A DNA stretch of 64,000 nucleotides from ELB16-189 sp018266435 (GTDB taxonomy: Bacteria > Bacteroidota > Bacteroidia > Cytophagales > Cyclobacteriaceae), in assembly GCA_030123525.1 (NCBI GenBank), contig CP126125.1:2852001-2916000 (forward strand). The letters run 5' to 3'. This document shows positions 7,351-16,433 of the stretch, piece after piece; the stretch's first letter is position 1, and every line of letters begins with the position of its first letter. The notes below the pieces were generated by a model that did not search any database, was not told the origin of the DNA, and saw only the letters and a program-made list of their open reading frames with translations. A program made the translations under genes and the position numbers.

Positions 7351-8628
7351 ATGGATTCATACCAGCAAACGCTCGACTACCTGTACCAAAGCCTGCCCAT
7401 GTTTCAGCGGGTGGGAGCAGTGGCTTATAAAAAAGACTTGGTTAATACGCTTACGCTTTGCAAAACGCTGGGCAACCCCCATACAAAATTCAAAAGCATA
7501 CACATAGCCGGAACAAACGGCAAAGGAAGTTCTTCGCACATGCTGGCAGCCATATTACAATCAGCCGGATATAAAACCGGTCTTTACACCTCACCTCACC
7601 TCAAGAATTTTACTGAGCGTATAAAAGTGAATGGCCACGAAATAACCCGACAGTTTGTGGTCGATTTTGTCAACCGTATTCAGTCTGATTTAGAAAAAAT
7701 CAGTCCTTCGTTTTTTGAAACCACTGTGGCTATGGCATTTGATTATTTCGCGAACGAAAAAGTGGAGGTGGCCGTGATTGAAGTTGGCCTGGGCGGAAGG
7801 CTCGATTCTACCAATGTAATCACTCCTGAAATTTCGCTGATTACCAACATCAGTTGGGATCATGCCGACCTGCTGGGTGATACATTACCAAAAATTGCAG
7901 CTGAGAAAGCGGGAATTATCAAGCCGGGTGTGCCTGTGGTGATCAGCGAACGGCAGCCACCGGTACAATCGGTTTTTGAAAATAAAGCTAACGAAATGCA
8001 CAGTGCCATCACTTTTGCATCCAATCATTACGACATCGCCTCACTTGGTCAGGGTAGATTTTCCGTGCAACATCAAAACAATCGAATGGAAGTTGAATTG
8101 GAACTGAAAGGAAGTTACCAGCAAAAAAATTTAGCCGGGGTACTGGCTGTAACAGATGAAATCAGGAAGCTGGGTTTTGAAATTTCTGAACAGAATATTA
8201 CCGAAGGGTTGAAAAAAACAGTGACCCTTACCGGGCTGAAAGGGCGCTGGCAAAAGTTAGGTGAAAACCCATGGGTAGTGTGCGACACCGGGCATAATGA
8301 AGCGGGAATTCGCGAGGTGCTCAATCAAATTGCTCAACAGAAATTCAATCAATTGCACATCGTTTGGGGAATGGTAAAAGACAAAGATCCGGGCCGGATA
8401 CTAAAATTGCTGCCTGCCAATGCCCGATATTATTTTTGTGAGGCAAAAATTCCGCGCGCTTTACCGGCCGATATGTTGAAGGAGAAAGCAGCCGGGTACG
8501 GATTGGTGGGGGAATCGGTGCAGGATGTGAATGAGGCAATAGCTCGTGCTCGGCAACGGGCTTCTTCAAAGGACTTGATTTTTATAGGAGGCAGCACGTT
8601 TGTGGTGGCTGAAATTGAAAACTTATGA
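7351..8628 (+). CDS. folC: Bifunctional folylpolyglutamate / dihydrofolate synthase
   Basis: A cytoplasmic Mur-ligase-family enzyme that adds glutamate to dihydropteroate or folates using ATP. At 425 residues it has normal length. The ATP-binding P-loop is GTNGKGS at residues 54-60, and the family block VAVIEVGLGGRLDSTNVI lies at about 139-156. NISWDHADLLGDT and the C-terminal ligase-domain motif VCDTGHNEAG follow. The stop overlaps the ATG of trmB by 4 bp, so the two are translated from one message. Confidence 0.95.
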   Translation: MDSYQQTLDYLYQSLPMFQRVGAVAYKKDLVNTLTLCKTLGNPHTKFKSIHIAGTNGKGSSSHMLAAILQSAGYKTGLYTSPHLKNFTERIKVNGHEITRQFVVDFVNRIQSDLEKISPSFFETTVAMAFDYFANEKVEVAVIEVGLGGRLDSTNVITPEISLITNISWDHADLLGDTLPKIAAEKAGIIKPGVPVVISERQPPVQSVFENKANEMHSAITFASNHYDIASLGQGRFSVQHQNNRMEVELELKGSYQQKNLAGVLAVTDEIRKLGFEISEQNITEGLKKTVTLTGLKGRWQKLGENPWVVCDTGHNEAGIREVLNQIAQQKFNQLHIVWGMVKDKDPGRILKLLPANARYYFCEAKIPRALPADMLKEKAAGYGLVGESVQDVNEAIARARQRASSKDLIFIGGSTFVVAEIENL

Positions 8629-9299
8629 AGAGCAAACTCAAACGATTTGAAATCAACGCTGGCCGCGAAAATGTGATTGAGCCGGGCAAAGAAATTTATT
8701 TTCAGGTAAAAGGAAAATGGAAAGAGTTATATTTTAAAAATACCAACGCCCTTACCGTTGAATTGGCTTGTGGTCGGGGAGAGTACTCAGTTGGCTTGGC
8801 CAGAAAATTCCCCAATCAGAATTTTGTTGGTGTTGACATCAAAGGCGACCGGCTGTGGAAAGGCAGCACATGGGCTTTTGAAGAAGGATTAAAAAACGTG
8901 GGGTTTCTCAGAACACAAATACTAACTATTGAAAGTTTTTTTGACGAGAGCGAAGTCGATGAAATTTGGCTCACGTTTCCTGATCCGCGCCCGCGCAAAC
9001 GCGATATCAAGCGTAGGCTGACCAGCCCGCGTTTTTTAGATTTGTTTAAAAATATTTTGAAGCCGGAAGGATGGTTCCGTTTTAAGACCGACAACACAGG
9101 GCTGTTTGATTATACGTTGGAAGAACTAAACCAGCGCAGAGATATTCGTGAACTGAAATTTACGCACGACCTTTATCAATCCAGTTTGCAGGCCGAGTGT
9201 TTTGATATTAAAACCCGTTATGAAGAAATGTTCAGCGCAGAGGGGGAGAAGATCAAATACCTGCGGTTTAAGTTTGATAAAAACCAAATCCAAAAATAA
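8625..9299 (+). CDS. trmB: tRNA (guanine-N7-)-methyltransferase
   Basis: Methylates G46 of tRNA with SAM in the cytoplasm. At 224 residues it has the typical length. The SAM motif ELACGRGEYSVGLA starts at residue 46, FVGVDIKGDRLWKG is the acidic SAM-binding strand, and WLTFPDPRPRKRDIKRRL is the TrmB catalytic/tRNA-binding signature. The start overlaps folC by 4 bp. The gene is convergent with the TrpF-like gene, with only 6 bp between the stops and no visible terminator. Confidence 0.94.
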   Translation: MKSKLKRFEINAGRENVIEPGKEIYFQVKGKWKELYFKNTNALTVELACGRGEYSVGLARKFPNQNFVGVDIKGDRLWKGSTWAFEEGLKNVGFLRTQILTIESFFDESEVDEIWLTFPDPRPRKRDIKRRLTSPRFLDLFKNILKPEGWFRFKTDNTGLFDYTLEELNQRRDIRELKFTHDLYQSSLQAECFDIKTRYEEMFSAEGEKIKYLRFKFDKNQIQK

Positions 9300-9305
9300 A
9301 AAAGA

Positions 9306-9863
9306 CTATTCTACTTCCAGTTGCTCTAAAATTTCAGCGAGAGGATATTCCTTCAGCCCCGGTTTTGATTCCGGGTTTCCGGCTAAACTTATTCCGGCTA
9401 TGGGCAGCGCGAGCAGATGATTCAGTAAAATGCTATCGGTTTTGGTAACCAGCACTTCGAAATGGCTGGCTGATTCGCGCAGAATTGTTTCAGAATGGGT
9501 ATCCAGTTGACTGACATTAAAATCGAGTGCTGTAATCCGATCTTTCCGTAACAATAAATTCTCTTTCTGCTTGGTCCACTCTTCCGGGGTTAGCCTGATA
9601 ATATATTTTGTATTATCGGTTTGATTAAAAAAATCTTTGAGGCTTGTTTCAATAAAATCAACAGTGTATTTATTCCATGAGAAATTACTGTCATTAATGC
9701 TGATGCCGAACTGTGGGCCGGCTACCCACCCGGTTATCTCCTGGTATTTTTCCGGATCTACCGCACCGGCAGGAAACGAAAGATAATCCACACCCATACC
9801 GGCACAATAACGCGCTTCACTTAGGTTAGTAACGTTGCTGATTTTTACTTTTGTTTTGAGCAT
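9306..9863 (-). CDS. TrpF-like TIM-barrel protein lacking the catalytic Cys
   Basis: A 185-residue protein with a recognisable phosphoribosylanthranilate-isomerase layout. Its N-terminus, KVKISNVTNLSEARYCAGMG, aligns with the TrpF start KICGITNLEDA...G. Its C-terminus, AGNPESKPGLKEYPLAEILE, aligns with the phosphate-binding end SGVE..PGvKD. The TrpF general-base cysteine in KICG is a serine here (KISN) and the following Gly is Asn, and the chain is somewhat shorter than usual. It is therefore probably not an active isomerase for tryptophan synthesis. No trp gene is nearby. It could be a repurposed barrel or a decaying paralogue; the reading frame is intact. Confidence 0.5.
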   Translation of the reverse strand: MLKTKVKISNVTNLSEARYCAGMGVDYLSFPAGAVDPEKYQEITGWVAGPQFGISINDSNFSWNKYTVDFIETSLKDFFNQTDNTKYIIRLTPEEWTKQKENLLLRKDRITALDFNVSQLDTHSETILRESASHFEVLVTKTDSILLNHLLALPIAGISLAGNPESKPGLKEYPLAEILEQLEVE

Positions 9864-9887
9864 GACTCAATATTGAAAAGAAAAAAA

Positions 9888-9895
9888 TAACTTTG
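9888..9895 (+). promoter_or_regulatory. Candidate -7 element (TAACTTTG)
   Basis: Perfect TAnnTTTG match, ending 32 nt before the GTG start of the lipoprotein gene at 9928. No good -33 TTG at standard spacing. Confidence 0.4.
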
Positions 9896-9927
9896 AAAGT
9901 TGACTGATAATTTTTTTTAAATAGGAA

Positions 9928-10635
9928 GTGAAGAAGATAAGGAGAATTATATTATTTATTTGTGAGGCAGCCTGGGTACTGGGTTGTTCTAATCCCGATG
10001 TAGTGCCACTAAATCCGGAAAGTTATTTTCCGTTGCGGGTTGGCGATTATCGTGTATACCAGGTAACCACGACTAGTTATAACCAACTGACTTGCTCAAG
10101 TCACGCCAACGACACGACTAAGAATTTTTTTATAAAAACTTGGGTCACAGACTCGGCAAAAAATGCTGAGGGCGGATACACCTATGTTATTCAGCGATTG
10201 ACAACAGCAGATACCACGCAGGCATGGCAAAACCTGGATACCTGGTCGGCACGAGTGTCGGCCAATCAGGCGGTGGTGTACGAAGAAAATATTCCTTACG
10301 TAAAAATTGTATTTCCGCTACGTGACAGTACTACATGGAATGCCAACCTATACAATAACCTGGCGGAAACGGATTACAAGCTCATCAACCACAATGTACC
10401 GTACACACTGGCCAATGGAAAGAAATTTTCCACCACCCTGTCGGTCAGGCAGAGCAACACACAAAACTTAGTCAATAAAGATGTGCGTACGGAGGTGTAC
10501 GCTTCTTCGGTTGGATTAATTTACCGGTCATCTTCGGTAGTGGTTTACCTGACGGATGGAAATTGTTTTGGTACACAAACTCCCAAAACCGGGTTAGACT
10601 ACCAACAGATATTGTTGAGGTATGGGCATCAGTAA
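9928..10635 (+). CDS. Uncharacterised lipoprotein
   Basis: A 235-residue protein starting at GTG, with a basic-hydrophobic leader and a lipobox ending VLGCS (lipid-modified Cys at residue 20). The mature part is beta-rich and begins with NPESYFPLRVGDYRVYQV, a block seen in many Bacteroidota lipoproteins of unknown function ('...YFPL..G....Y.v'). No catalytic motif is recognised. Its last 14 bases overlap the start of the subtilase gene, so the two are translationally coupled and may act at the same place in the envelope. Confidence 0.7.
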   Translation: MKKIRRIILFICEAAWVLGCSNPDVVPLNPESYFPLRVGDYRVYQVTTTSYNQLTCSSHANDTTKNFFIKTWVTDSAKNAEGGYTYVIQRLTTADTTQAWQNLDTWSARVSANQAVVYEENIPYVKIVFPLRDSTTWNANLYNNLAETDYKLINHNVPYTLANGKKFSTTLSVRQSNTQNLVNKDVRTEVYASSVGLIYRSSSVVVYLTDGNCFGTQTPKTGLDYQQILLRYGHQ

Positions 10636-12217
10636 ATGGATATTATTTCTTTTTCCTTTATCGTTGAGTGCTCAACCCAACCGATATTTTGTTTCATTCA
10701 AGGATAAAGCAAACTCATCGTACTCAGCCGGCAGCCCGCTTCAATTTCTTTCACAAAAAAGTGTGGATCGAAGGGCGAGGGAAAATTTTGCAGTAACTTC
10801 CGAAGATTTTCCAGTCAATGCAGAGTATGTCAGCCAGGTGAAAGCAACAGGAGCGAAGACGTTTTATTCTTCGCGTTGGCTCAATGGCGTGTTGATTCAA
10901 ACTGACCCGGCCACCGCATCTGCGGTAGGTAATCTTTCTTTTGTTTCTTCGGTTGAACTGGTGGCACCGGGTGCTAAGCTGCAGGGGGCAAGAATATCTA
11001 TTAAAAAAAAAACTGAACAATCGGCAAGAACTGCTTCCAATCAAAACCTTCAGCAACTGCAAATGATTGGTCTGGATAAAATGCAGGCGCTTGGATACCA
11101 TGGTGAAGGTATTGATGTAGCTGTTTTTGATGGCGGATTTGTGGGGGTCAATAGCCTGGCTGCCTTTCAAACTATCTTTACTGATGGACGGTTGAAAGAG
11201 ACCTTCAACTTTGTGAAAAATATTCCCAATGTGTATTCGGATGATGATCATGGCGAAGAAGTGCTATCAGTGTTGGGGGGAAACAGTTTGGGGAATTATT
11301 TAGGCGGAGCCTACCTGGCTAATTTTTATCTCTATGAAACAGAAGATGTAACGAGCGAGTACCGTGTAGAAGAATACAACTGGCTTTTTGCGGCTGAGCG
11401 GGCCGACAGCATTGGCATGGATGTAATCAGTTCATCATTAGGTTATAGCACGTTTGATGACCCCTCGATGAATTACACCATGCAAGACCTGGACGGCAAG
11501 ACAGCTGTGATTACCCGTGCAGCACGAGCAGCGGCTTTGCGCGGTATCATAGTGGTGAATGCAGCCGGCAATGTGTACGATAATGTATGGACAAAAATTC
11601 TTTTCCCTGCCGATGCACAAGGAATACTTTCCTGTGCCTCTGTTGATAGCAACGGGCTGTGGAGCAATTTCAGTTTGATAGGCCCAACAGCCGATGGAAG
11701 AATAAAGCCTGATGTGGCAGCTTTGGGCAGTGGTACCGCGGTGGTAAGTTCTTCGGGGTCAATTGTGGGACAGTTTGGTACCTCTTTTTCGACACCACTC
11801 ATTGCCTCGTTGGCTATCGGTTTGCGTCAATCGTTGCCTCAGGCTTCGGCAGCCGAAATTTATTCGCGGGTGATTAACTCCTGCTCGCTGGCAACTCACC
11901 CCAACAATCAACTGGGATATGGTATTCCTAATTTCACCGTAGCCCATGACCTTACTTCTTTTGCCGACTATTTTGTAACCTACCCTAACCCGGTAACATT
12001 TGAGCAATTCAAGATTTTATTTAAAAATCCATCGGGGGCATTTAGTTTTACGTTATTCAATTCATCAGGGCAACTGGTGATGAGGGTAGATGATACGATG
12101 TCATGGCAAAACAACCCGTACGCAATTGATTTTTCGGCACTTTCGTCCGGAGTGTATTATGCCCGGATTGAAACGTCAGGTTTTTCCAATACGGTGCGCG
12201 TAGTCAGGATAAATTAA
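10622..12217 (+). CDS. Subtilisin-like (S8) protease with T9SS C-terminal sorting domain
   Basis: A 531-residue secreted serine protease. It has a signal peptide (about 1-18, ending LSAQ) and a propeptide-like N-terminal region to about 130. The S8 domain has the full triad: Asp170 (VAVFDGG), His210 (DDHGEEV) and Ser388 (GTSFSTP), with Asn317 in the oxyanion block (NAAGN). The last ~75 residues (YPNPVTFEQFKI to VRVVRIN) form a type-A T9SS sorting domain, so it is probably exported across the outer membrane and fixed to the surface or released. The first 14 bases overlap the lipoprotein gene. It sits just upstream of the polysaccharide locus but is not clearly part of it. Confidence 0.9.
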   Translation: MGISKWILFLFPLSLSAQPNRYFVSFKDKANSSYSAGSPLQFLSQKSVDRRARENFAVTSEDFPVNAEYVSQVKATGAKTFYSSRWLNGVLIQTDPATASAVGNLSFVSSVELVAPGAKLQGARISIKKKTEQSARTASNQNLQQLQMIGLDKMQALGYHGEGIDVAVFDGGFVGVNSLAAFQTIFTDGRLKETFNFVKNIPNVYSDDDHGEEVLSVLGGNSLGNYLGGAYLANFYLYETEDVTSEYRVEEYNWLFAAERADSIGMDVISSSLGYSTFDDPSMNYTMQDLDGKTAVITRAARAAALRGIIVVNAAGNVYDNVWTKILFPADAQGILSCASVDSNGLWSNFSLIGPTADGRIKPDVAALGSGTAVVSSSGSIVGQFGTSFSTPLIASLAIGLRQSLPQASAAEIYSRVINSCSLATHPNNQLGYGIPNFTVAHDLTSFADYFVTYPNPVTFEQFKILFKNPSGAFSFTLFNSSGQLVMRVDDTMSWQNNPYAIDFSALSSGVYYARIETSGFSNTVRVVRIN

Positions 12218-12342
12218 TGTTTTGGCCGATTATTTTTTTGTTTGTTCTATGAATTATAACTTGAGTATATCTCACTCTTAATTTTATTGGTCGGAGGATT
12301 ATTCCTAATTTTCGGGCTATTTTTATACCAGTAGGTCTTGCC

Positions 12343-13134
12343 ATGCGAAAAACCCATGTATTTTTTTTGTTGGTTATCATCCTGACGTCCGCCTGCGTTA
12401 CCAACCGGAAACACCTGTATTTTCAAAAAGATGACTTAAAAAAAAAGTACCCGATAGACACGACTAACCGGTCTTACCACCTGCATGATTTTGATTACCG
12501 GATTCAAACCAATGATATTTTATCGGTGCGTTACCAAAGTCTTACCCAAAAAGAATTTGATTTTTTAGGTCAGCAGAACCAACAATCAAGCTATATGGGG
12601 AACGTATATATTGGTGGAGCTCTGCTGATGGGAGAATTGGTAGATGAGCGGGGCGAAATACCCATGCCGGTAGTAGGAAAGGTGAAGGTGGCTGGATTGT
12701 CTGTTTTTCAGGTTCAGGATACTCTTCAAAAAATTGCTGACCGGTACCTGGATGCGCCCATTGTTAAAGTCAGGCTATTAAACTACCGGGTTACGGTGCT
12801 GGGTGAAGTTCTCAAAGAAGGATCCATTATGCTCAATAATAACCGGGTGAGTTTGCCTGAGGCGATCGGCCTTTCTGGAGGCTTAAATGATTTTGCTGAC
12901 CGCTCAAATGTAAAAATTTTGCGACAGGTCAATTCAAAAGTTGAAGTGCATTATGTGAATCTATTGAGTGAAGATTTTCTCAACTCACCTTATTATTATG
13001 TTCATCAAAATGATGTGATTATTGTACCTCCCTTGCGGCAACGCCCGTATCGTTTGTACTTCGGTCAAAACCTGGCACTGGTGCTTTCGGCTGTTTCAAT
13101 TTTGTTGTTGGTCATAACATTAAACAGAAAATAA
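12343..13134 (+). CDS. wza: Polysaccharide export lipoprotein, Wza-like
   Basis: Outer-membrane polysaccharide export (OPX) protein of 263 residues. The lipobox is LTSAC with lipidated Cys18. A poly-export domain follows (FDYRIQTNDILSVRY, then VVGKVKVAGLSVFQVQDTL). An SLBB-type domain comes next (YRVTVLGEVLKEGSIMLNN...LPEAIGLSGGL). It ends in a hydrophobic helix (LALVLSAVSILLLVITL) that could span the outer membrane as in Wza-type octamers. The gene opens the polysaccharide locus and lies 2 bp before the Wzc-like kinase, its expected partner. The 125-bp upstream region is A/T-rich with a weak TATTTTTA at about 12315. Confidence 0.9.
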   Translation: MRKTHVFFLLVIILTSACVTNRKHLYFQKDDLKKKYPIDTTNRSYHLHDFDYRIQTNDILSVRYQSLTQKEFDFLGQQNQQSSYMGNVYIGGALLMGELVDERGEIPMPVVGKVKVAGLSVFQVQDTLQKIADRYLDAPIVKVRLLNYRVTVLGEVLKEGSIMLNNNRVSLPEAIGLSGGLNDFADRSNVKILRQVNSKVEVHYVNLLSEDFLNSPYYYVHQNDVIIVPPLRQRPYRLYFGQNLALVLSAVSILLLVITLNRK

Positions 13135-13136
13135 GC

Positions 13137-15485
13137 ATGCAACAGCCCGGAGAAGCAGCAAGCACTAACCCACTGGAAGGATCAAAGATTGATTACAAGC
13201 GCATCATTTCACGAGCGTTTCGTTACTGGTATTTAGTAGTCTTGTCGTTGCTTATTTCTCTTTCGTATGCTTTTTTTAAAAACCGGTATGCCGAGCGTAT
13301 TTATCCGATAACGGCTTCTGTTATTATCGGTGAAAAAGAGGATGACAGTGGGGCTGCGCTTCTATACAAAAACTCGCTTATTGATCCTTATCGAAACTAC
13401 CTGAACGAACCCTACATTCTTCGTTCGTACCCGTTAATTCAGGAAGTGGTTGAAGAGTTGAACTTTGAAGTGGCTTTTTTTAACGAAGGGAACATTAAAA
13501 CTACCGAGACTTACCCGATGCCCATCAAAGTTAAACTGTTGGTGAAGAACGGTTCGTATGGAGTTTCGTTATTGTTTAAAGCGGTCGATGAAAATACCTA
13601 TTCTATCAGTAAAAGAGAAGAGCCGATGGTTGAGAAAAAATTTTCGTTTAATGACAGTGTGGAGTTTCAGGGGCATCACTTCATCATATCCAAAACCGGG
13701 CAGTCTATTGGTGGTTTAAAAAACATGCCACTTATTTTAACCTTTCTTGATCCGCTAGAAGTTACCAGCTCTTACGTAAGCAGAGTAAATGCTGAGTGGG
13801 CTGAAGAGGGTGCAGGGGTATTGAATTTGTCCGTCAATGGCTCAAATCCAGAAAAAGAAATTGATTTTATGAACGGCCTGATTACCCGTTACCAGCGCTA
13901 TGACCTGGATAAAAAGAATCAGGCAGCTGAGCGCACCATTCAATTTATAAAAAAACAATTGGCTGACATTTCTGACTCACTCAAAATTTTTGAAAATAAG
14001 CTCCAGCAGTTCAAGATCAACAACAGCGTGGACAAACTTGATGAAGAGTCAAAACGATTATTCGAAAAACTTGATAAACTGGATGAACAAAAAACAGAGC
14101 TGATCATCCGTTCAAATTATTTTGACTACCTCGAAAAATACATCAGCCATGGCAAAAATCTTGACTTGATTATTTTACCGGCATCGGTTGGGGTCGGAGA
14201 TGCTGTGCTTTCGGGCATGATCTCTAAAATGATTGATCTTCAACTGGAGCTAAAGATGTATTTAGACAAAGGATTGATTGAAAACCCGCTGGTGAAGGGA
14301 GGTCTGAGCCGGTTAGATAAAATCAAAGCCAGTTTGCTGGAATCCGTAAGGTCGTTGCGGGTAACCGATAAATTTAAAAGAGATTTGCTGGCCAAACAGA
14401 TCAGTGAACTGGAAAAAGAAGTTAATCAATTGCCCATTACTCAGCGGCAGTTTGTATCCATTCAGCGAAACTACTCTTTGTTGGAAGGACTCTATGTTTT
14501 TCTGATGCAAAAAATGTCAGAGGCGGGCATATCTAAAGCCTCCACTACTTCAAGCATTATCCGGGTGAATCCCCCGATGCAGGGAAGTGCCATTTCTCCA
14601 AACACAAGTCGTAATTATATGTTTGCCTGGCTGATCGGTCTGCTTATTCCGGTAGCAGGCTTTGTGATAGTCGAATTGCTCAATCAAAAAGTACAATCAA
14701 AAGAAGATGTTGAAAAACTGACATCCATTCCGTTCATTGGCGGGATTGGTCATCATGACACCAAAGATAATTTAGCAGTAGTACTTCACCCCAAGTCATC
14801 TATAGCCGAATCGTTCCGCGCTATCCGGTCAAATCTTAATTTCTTCACAAAGAATCAAAATAAAAAAATCTTTGCCGTGAGCAGTTCCATCAGTGGCGAA
14901 GGCAAAACGTTTTCTTCTATTAACCTGGCTTCGGCTTTTGCCATATCAGGCAGAAAGACGCTGATCATCGGTGCCGACATGCGCAAGCCTAAAATCTTTA
15001 CCGACTTTAACCTGCACAACAGCAAGGGCCTGAGCGGCTACCTCAGCCAACTCGACTCATTTCAAGAGGTTATCCAGCATACCTCCATTGATAACCTGGA
15101 TTTGATCAGCAGCGGCCCGGTGCCTCCTAATCCTTACGAGCTACTATTGACCAACCGACTAGAAATATTGCTGAAAGAAGCGTTGGAAATCTACGACTTC
15201 ATCATCATTGACACACCTCCGTTAGCCATTGTTACCGATGCCTTTGAGTTGGCAAAGTATGCCGACCACACCGTTTTCGTTGTACGCCAAAACTATACCC
15301 CCAAAGCACTACTCAAAAATATTGATGATTATTATCGCTCAGGTAAATTGAAAAGCCTGAGCATTGTTCTAAACGATATTTATAAATCAGGTTATGGTTA
15401 TGGTTACGGTTATGGTTATGGCTACGGCTATGGCTACGGTTATGGGGCATCCAAAGGGAAAAACGGGTACGGGTATTATTCATAA
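13137..15485 (+). CDS. wzc: Polysaccharide co-polymerase / tyrosine autokinase, Wzc-like
   Basis: A 782-residue inner-membrane protein. A helix lies at about 24-44, then a periplasmic Wzz domain with coiled coil (about 260-320) and a second helix near 497-520. A cytoplasmic BY-kinase domain follows with Walker A SSISGEGKT (about 582-590), Walker A' GADMRKP and Walker B FIIIDTPP. It drives and times chain export with the Wza-like pore by autophosphorylation cycles. The C-terminal tail is unusual: instead of a spaced tyrosine cluster it is a near-perfect (Tyr-Gly)n run of about 10 units, then ASKGKNGYGYYS. This run is encoded by a hexanucleotide repeat. Confidence 0.92.
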   Translation: MQQPGEAASTNPLEGSKIDYKRIISRAFRYWYLVVLSLLISLSYAFFKNRYAERIYPITASVIIGEKEDDSGAALLYKNSLIDPYRNYLNEPYILRSYPLIQEVVEELNFEVAFFNEGNIKTTETYPMPIKVKLLVKNGSYGVSLLFKAVDENTYSISKREEPMVEKKFSFNDSVEFQGHHFIISKTGQSIGGLKNMPLILTFLDPLEVTSSYVSRVNAEWAEEGAGVLNLSVNGSNPEKEIDFMNGLITRYQRYDLDKKNQAAERTIQFIKKQLADISDSLKIFENKLQQFKINNSVDKLDEESKRLFEKLDKLDEQKTELIIRSNYFDYLEKYISHGKNLDLIILPASVGVGDAVLSGMISKMIDLQLELKMYLDKGLIENPLVKGGLSRLDKIKASLLESVRSLRVTDKFKRDLLAKQISELEKEVNQLPITQRQFVSIQRNYSLLEGLYVFLMQKMSEAGISKASTTSSIIRVNPPMQGSAISPNTSRNYMFAWLIGLLIPVAGFVIVELLNQKVQSKEDVEKLTSIPFIGGIGHHDTKDNLAVVLHPKSSIAESFRAIRSNLNFFTKNQNKKIFAVSSSISGEGKTFSSINLASAFAISGRKTLIIGADMRKPKIFTDFNLHNSKGLSGYLSQLDSFQEVIQHTSIDNLDLISSGPVPPNPYELLLTNRLEILLKEALEIYDFIIIDTPPLAIVTDAFELAKYADHTVFVVRQNYTPKALLKNIDDYYRSGKLKSLSIVLNDIYKSGYGYGYGYGYGYGYGYGYGASKGKNGYGYYS
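15391..15445 (+). repeat. GGTTAT/GGCTAC hexanucleotide tandem repeat in wzc
   Basis: About nine copies of a 6-bp unit (GGTTAT, GGTTAC, GGCTAC, GGCTAT) encode alternating Gly and Tyr. Because the unit is two codons long, slippage would change the number of tyrosines without breaking the frame. Synonymous differences between units suggest selection for the Gly-Tyr sequence itself. Confidence 0.85.
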
Positions 15486-15488
15486 GAG

Positions 15489-16433
15489 ATGATGCAGAAG
15501 ATTTCTAAAATATATGTAGCAGGCCACCGGGGCATGGTAGGTTCGGCTATTCATCGGGCTCTGACTCAAGCCGGTTACGGCAATATGATTACCCGCCCTT
15601 CAGCAGAACTTGATCTCAGAAACCAGCAAGATGTTTTTTCATTTTTTGAAAAAGAAAAACCGGAATACGTTTTTCTGGCAGCTGCTAAAGTAGGAGGCAT
15701 CCTGGCTAACAGTCAGTACAAAGCTGATTTCATTTATGATAACCTGATGATTGAAGCCAACGTGATCAAAGCCGCTCACGATTTTAAAGTAAAAAAACTA
15801 ATGCTCCTGGGCTCATCGTGCATATACCCCAAGTTTGCCACGCAGCCCATCCAAGAAGAATCTCTTTTGACCGGTGCGCTGGAACCCACCAACGATGCGT
15901 ATGCCGTAGCCAAAATTGCCGGAATAAAACTTTGCCAGTCTTTTCATCAGCAATACGGAGATAATTTTATCAGTGTGATGCCCTCCAATTTATACGGGTA
16001 TGGTGATAATTACCACCCGGTAAACTCGCACGTAATGCCCGCGCTGATTCGCAGATTTCATGAAGCAAAAATTAAGGAATCCCCTGAGGTGATCATCTGG
16101 GGCAGCGGCAAACCGCTCAGAGAATTTTTATTTGCCGATGATCTGGCCGATGCCTGTTTGTTTTTGATGAACCAATATAATTCTCCTGAGATTATAAACA
16201 TTGGCAGCGGCAGTGATGTTTCCATTCAAGAGTTGGCCATCCTTGTGGCCGATGTGGTGGGTTATACTGGCAAAATAAAAAATGATTTATCTAAACCCGA
16301 TGGCACACCCCGCAAACTGATGGATGTTTCTAAACTGCATGCGCTGGGGTGGAAACATAAAGTTGAACTGAGAGAAGGAATTACCTTTAGCTACCGCGAT
16401 TTTTTAACCCGATACGAAACAATTTCAAAATGA
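15489..16433 (+). CDS. fcl: GDP-L-fucose synthase
   Basis: Epimerase-reductase that turns GDP-4-keto-6-deoxy-mannose into GDP-L-fucose with NADPH. It has 314 residues, a normal length. The nucleotide-binding motif GHRGMVG begins at Gly12, the catalytic serine lies in LGSSCIYPKFA, and the Tyr138-x3-Lys142 pair lies in DAYAVAKIAG. The fucose-synthase block ANVIKAAHDFKVKKL is also present. It starts 3 bp after wzc, and its end overlaps the gmd ATG by 4 bp, so Fcl and Gmd form the complete GDP-fucose branch. Confidence 0.95.
   Translation: MMQKISKIYVAGHRGMVGSAIHRALTQAGYGNMITRPSAELDLRNQQDVFSFFEKEKPEYVFLAAAKVGGILANSQYKADFIYDNLMIEANVIKAAHDFKVKKLMLLGSSCIYPKFATQPIQEESLLTGALEPTNDAYAVAKIAGIKLCQSFHQQYGDNFISVMPSNLYGYGDNYHPVNSHVMPALIRRFHEAKIKESPEVIIWGSGKPLREFLFADDLADACLFLMNQYNSPEIINIGSGSDVSIQELAILVADVVGYTGKIKNDLSKPDGTPRKLMDVSKLHALGWKHKVELREGITFSYRDFLTRYETISK

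Noticed and set aside
15391..15445. The GYGYGY repeat as a CRISPR or non-coding satellite
   Set aside because: It is in frame within wzc, encodes Tyr-Gly, and has no spacers.
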